5,236 bases of DNA from an uncultured bacterium (lineage in GTDB: Bacteria > Patescibacteriota > Minisyncoccia > Phycocordibacterales > Phycocordibacteraceae). The notes under the pieces are model-generated. The model ran no database searches. It was given only the letters and a program-made list of their open reading frames with translations, and was not told the DNA's origin. The DNA lies in the NCBI GenBank assembly GCA_943914435.1, contig CALUBY010000054.1, forward strand, positions 1-5,236, written 5' to 3'. The translations under genes were made by a program, and so were the position numbers. This document shows positions 3,889 to 5,236 of this stretch, piece by piece; position 1 is the first letter of the stretch; every line of letters starts with the position of its first letter.

Positions 3889-5100
3889 ATGCCGTTTACC
3901 CCTCCCACCCCAAAGGAGTGCACCGAATGTGGCGATGGGGCTATTTTCCATCGGGCAACCTACGTAAGTATTTTGATTAGTGAGCTGCTTTCGCCGCTAT
4001 CCCATCCAAATCCCTTGTTTCAGCGTATTGCTCGAGCCGTCTATGGCATTGAGTCAAAGGTAACGCCACGGATTCTAAACAGCATGATGAATCAGGGTAT
4101 GGCGAAGCGCGTGGTAGAGCCGGATGATCACACGCAGCTTCTTGCGCTCATGCTTTGGGAAGAAGCAAAAACACGGGGAATAGAAGTGTCTGAATTCCGC
4201 TTGTTTGATCTGCCGCGGAATATTTTTGTTGCGACGTACCCAAACGGACGACAGATTGCGTATGAAGGCATTCCTCTTCCGGCAAAAGCTGATGTTGAGC
4301 GGGTGCCATGGATGGATAACAAAGCGGTACTTAAGGAACAGTTTCGTAAGGTGGGTCTTCCGGTAGCAAAGGGAGGTGCTGTTTCAACGCTTAAGGAAGC
4401 AAAAAAGCTTTTCAAAACGCTTACCCCTCCCGTGATTGCAAAGCCGTTCTCGGGTTCCGGATCTCGTCATACGGTTCTCCATATCATGAACGAAGCGGAT
4501 CTCTCGAACGGGTTTCGTATTGCAAAACAGATTGCTCCAAAGGTGGTTATTGAAGAAGAGCTTACTGGCTCGGTATATCGGGCGACGGTGGTGGACGGAG
4601 TGTTTGCGGCGGCCCTTAGGCGTGATCAGCCGCACGTAACAGGTGATGGGGTTGGTACGATTACGCAGTTGGTAGAGAAGGCGAACGAGCATCCGAAGCG
4701 CTCCGGTCCGTATTTCCACAAAATGAAGCTTGATGAACTAGCGAAAGAAGAGCTCCGCTGGCAGGGCCTTACCGTTGATAGTGTGCTTCCCAAAGGAGTG
4801 CGGGCAACCTTGCATCAAAAGATTAACTGGAGTGTGGGAGGCACCACTGCTGACGTGACTGATGAAACGCATCCTGATAATAAGGCGCTCTTTGAAGAAG
4901 TGGCTCGCGTACTAAAGGCACCCATCGTTGGTCTCGATTTTATTATCGAAGACATGAGCCGCTCATGGAAAGAGCAGGAACGTCTCGGGATTCTTGAATG
5001 CAACAGCATGCCGTTCTTTGACAACCATCATCTGCCGTTTGAAGGAGAACCAAGGAATGTCGCGGCGCTTATTTGGGACGCTATGGAGAGAAGTTTTTAG
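3889..5100 (+). CDS. Free-standing ATP-grasp ligase related to the cyanophycin synthetase ATP-grasp domain
   Basis: The 403-residue protein has an N-terminal region (1-140) without a family I recognise, containing one CxxC (C11, C14). An ATP-grasp fold follows from about 145 to the end. Visible elements are VIAKPFSGSGSR (182-193, nucleotide-binding lysine K185), VVIEEEL (219-225) and ALRRDQPHVTGDG (242-254). Probable magnesium ligands are D350 in GLDF and E370/N372 in LECNSMP. The RRxxPHVTGDG stretch closely resembles cyanophycin synthetase (CphA) and bifunctional glutathione synthetases. These form amide bonds from an acyl phosphate and an amine. CphA's C-terminal Mur-ligase-like domain is missing, so cyanophycin synthesis itself is unlikely; the substrate may be a peptide or amino acid. 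The frame allows GTG 3880, but no Shine-Dalgarno sequence is present and the TATACT box ends at 3879, so a near-leaderless ATG at 3889 is preferred. Confidence 0.85.
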   Translation: MPFTPPTPKECTECGDGAIFHRATYVSILISELLSPLSHPNPLFQRIARAVYGIESKVTPRILNSMMNQGMAKRVVEPDDHTQLLALMLWEEAKTRGIEVSEFRLFDLPRNIFVATYPNGRQIAYEGIPLPAKADVERVPWMDNKAVLKEQFRKVGLPVAKGGAVSTLKEAKKLFKTLTPPVIAKPFSGSGSRHTVLHIMNEADLSNGFRIAKQIAPKVVIEEELTGSVYRATVVDGVFAAALRRDQPHVTGDGVGTITQLVEKANEHPKRSGPYFHKMKLDELAKEELRWQGLTVDSVLPKGVRATLHQKINWSVGGTTADVTDETHPDNKALFEEVARVLKAPIVGLDFIIEDMSRSWKEQERLGILECNSMPFFDNHHLPFEGEPRNVAALIWDAMERSF

Positions 5101-5112
5101 GTGAGGGGTTCA

Positions 5113-5140
5113 TTGCCATTTCACTCTCCCTTGCTACACT
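5113..5140 (+). promoter_or_regulatory. Sigma-70-type promoter after the ATP-grasp gene
   Basis: TTGCCA (5113-5118), a 16-nt spacer and TACACT (5135-5140) preceded by TGC make the best-matched -35/-10 pair in the window. The predicted start is near 5147. It could drive the small hairpin-containing RNA that follows, or a gene beyond the window edge. Confidence 0.5.
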
Positions 5141-5146
5141 TATCAC

Positions 5147-5222
5147 ACGGGTCGAATTTGCCAGCCAACTAAGTATTGGATGGCTTTAGTTTTAGTCTGA
5201 AGTGACTAATACTAAAGCTTTT
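5147..5222 (+). ncRNA. Candidate small RNA of about 75 nt ending in a terminator hairpin
   Basis: Between the promoter at 5113-5140 and the T run at 5219-5222 lie two stem-loops. The first is AGCCA with TGGCT, with CCAA/TTGG inside (5163-5185). The second is the terminator described separately; the two share the bases 5183-5185. No open frame of note is present. The promoter, compact structure and terminator make a plausible free-standing small RNA. The hairpin might instead only end ATP-grasp transcripts, or be a leader structure for a gene past the edge. No known RNA family is recognised. Confidence 0.35.
5183..5222 (+). terminator. Terminator-like hairpin downstream of the ATP-grasp gene
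   Basis: GCTTTAG (5183-5189) pairs with CTAAAGC (5212-5218), and TTAGTC (5192-5197) with GACTAA (5204-5209). One T-T mismatch lies between them, giving 14 pairs around a 6-nt loop. TTTT follows (5219-5222). The stem is AT-rich, so strength is moderate. It is 83 nt after the ATP-grasp stop and is the first terminator on that strand. Confidence 0.65.
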
Positions 5223-5236
5223 CACACAAATCATAT

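Noticed and set aside
3778..3951. Upstream extension of the HAD frame to an ATG at 3951
   Set aside because: It would overlap the ATP-grasp start and the divergent promoter. The ATG at 3777 has GGAGG at ideal spacing, and the extra 58 residues show no HAD character.
3889..5100. Calling this gene cyanophycin synthetase (cphA)
   Set aside because: Only the ATP-grasp part is related; the Mur-ligase-like domain needed for cyanophycin synthesis is absent and the length is less than half of CphA.

Overview
The window is a compact, roughly 50% G+C bacterial segment with four complete protein genes, two divergent tRNA genes and an unusually structured intergenic region around them. Three things suggest a small-genome bacterium of the Candidate Phyla Radiation (Patescibacteria, possibly the Parcubacteria group): short gene spacing, a free-standing cyanophycin-synthetase-like ATP-grasp protein, and tRNA genes without encoded CCA. 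This placement is tentative because no marker gene is present. The standard genetic code fits: TAG, TAA and TGA all serve as stops.

Layout. Positions 1-59 may hold the last codons of a plus-strand gene. A GC-rich block (about 61-520) carries a small minus-strand lipoprotein gene with a strong Shine-Dalgarno sequence and a near-perfect terminator. Next is a minus-strand 12-helix MFS transporter (547-1881). From 1943 to 2577 lies a tRNA island: tRNA-Glu(UUC) on minus and tRNA-Ser(CGA) on plus, transcribed away from each other from a shared 77-nt promoter spacer. After a terminator comes a minus-strand HAD-superfamily phosphatase-like gene (2650-3777). A divergent ATP-grasp ligase gene (3889-5100) follows it. 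The last 135 nt contain a good promoter and a terminator-like hairpin, possibly a small RNA.

The most interesting part is the tRNA island. Each tRNA is followed by an inverted copy of its own 3' end. The nascent transcript could therefore fold the tRNA 3' half into a long hairpin instead of the cloverleaf. Further out, both trailers run into the same 24-nt sequence, so the island is bounded by a perfect 24-bp inverted repeat. The two copied ends differ in sequence, so the arrangement seems to have arisen, or been maintained, separately at each tRNA. I know of no named element with this design; whether it is mobile, regulatory or a processing signal cannot be decided from the window.

Functionally the four proteins do not form an obvious pathway. 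The HAD and ATP-grasp genes share a 111-nt divergent promoter region with nested palindromes and could be co-regulated. Two start styles coexist. The lipoprotein and HAD genes have strong Shine-Dalgarno sequences. The MFS and ATP-grasp genes have none, but carry a -10-like box 9-11 nt before their ATG, as expected for near-leaderless mRNAs.
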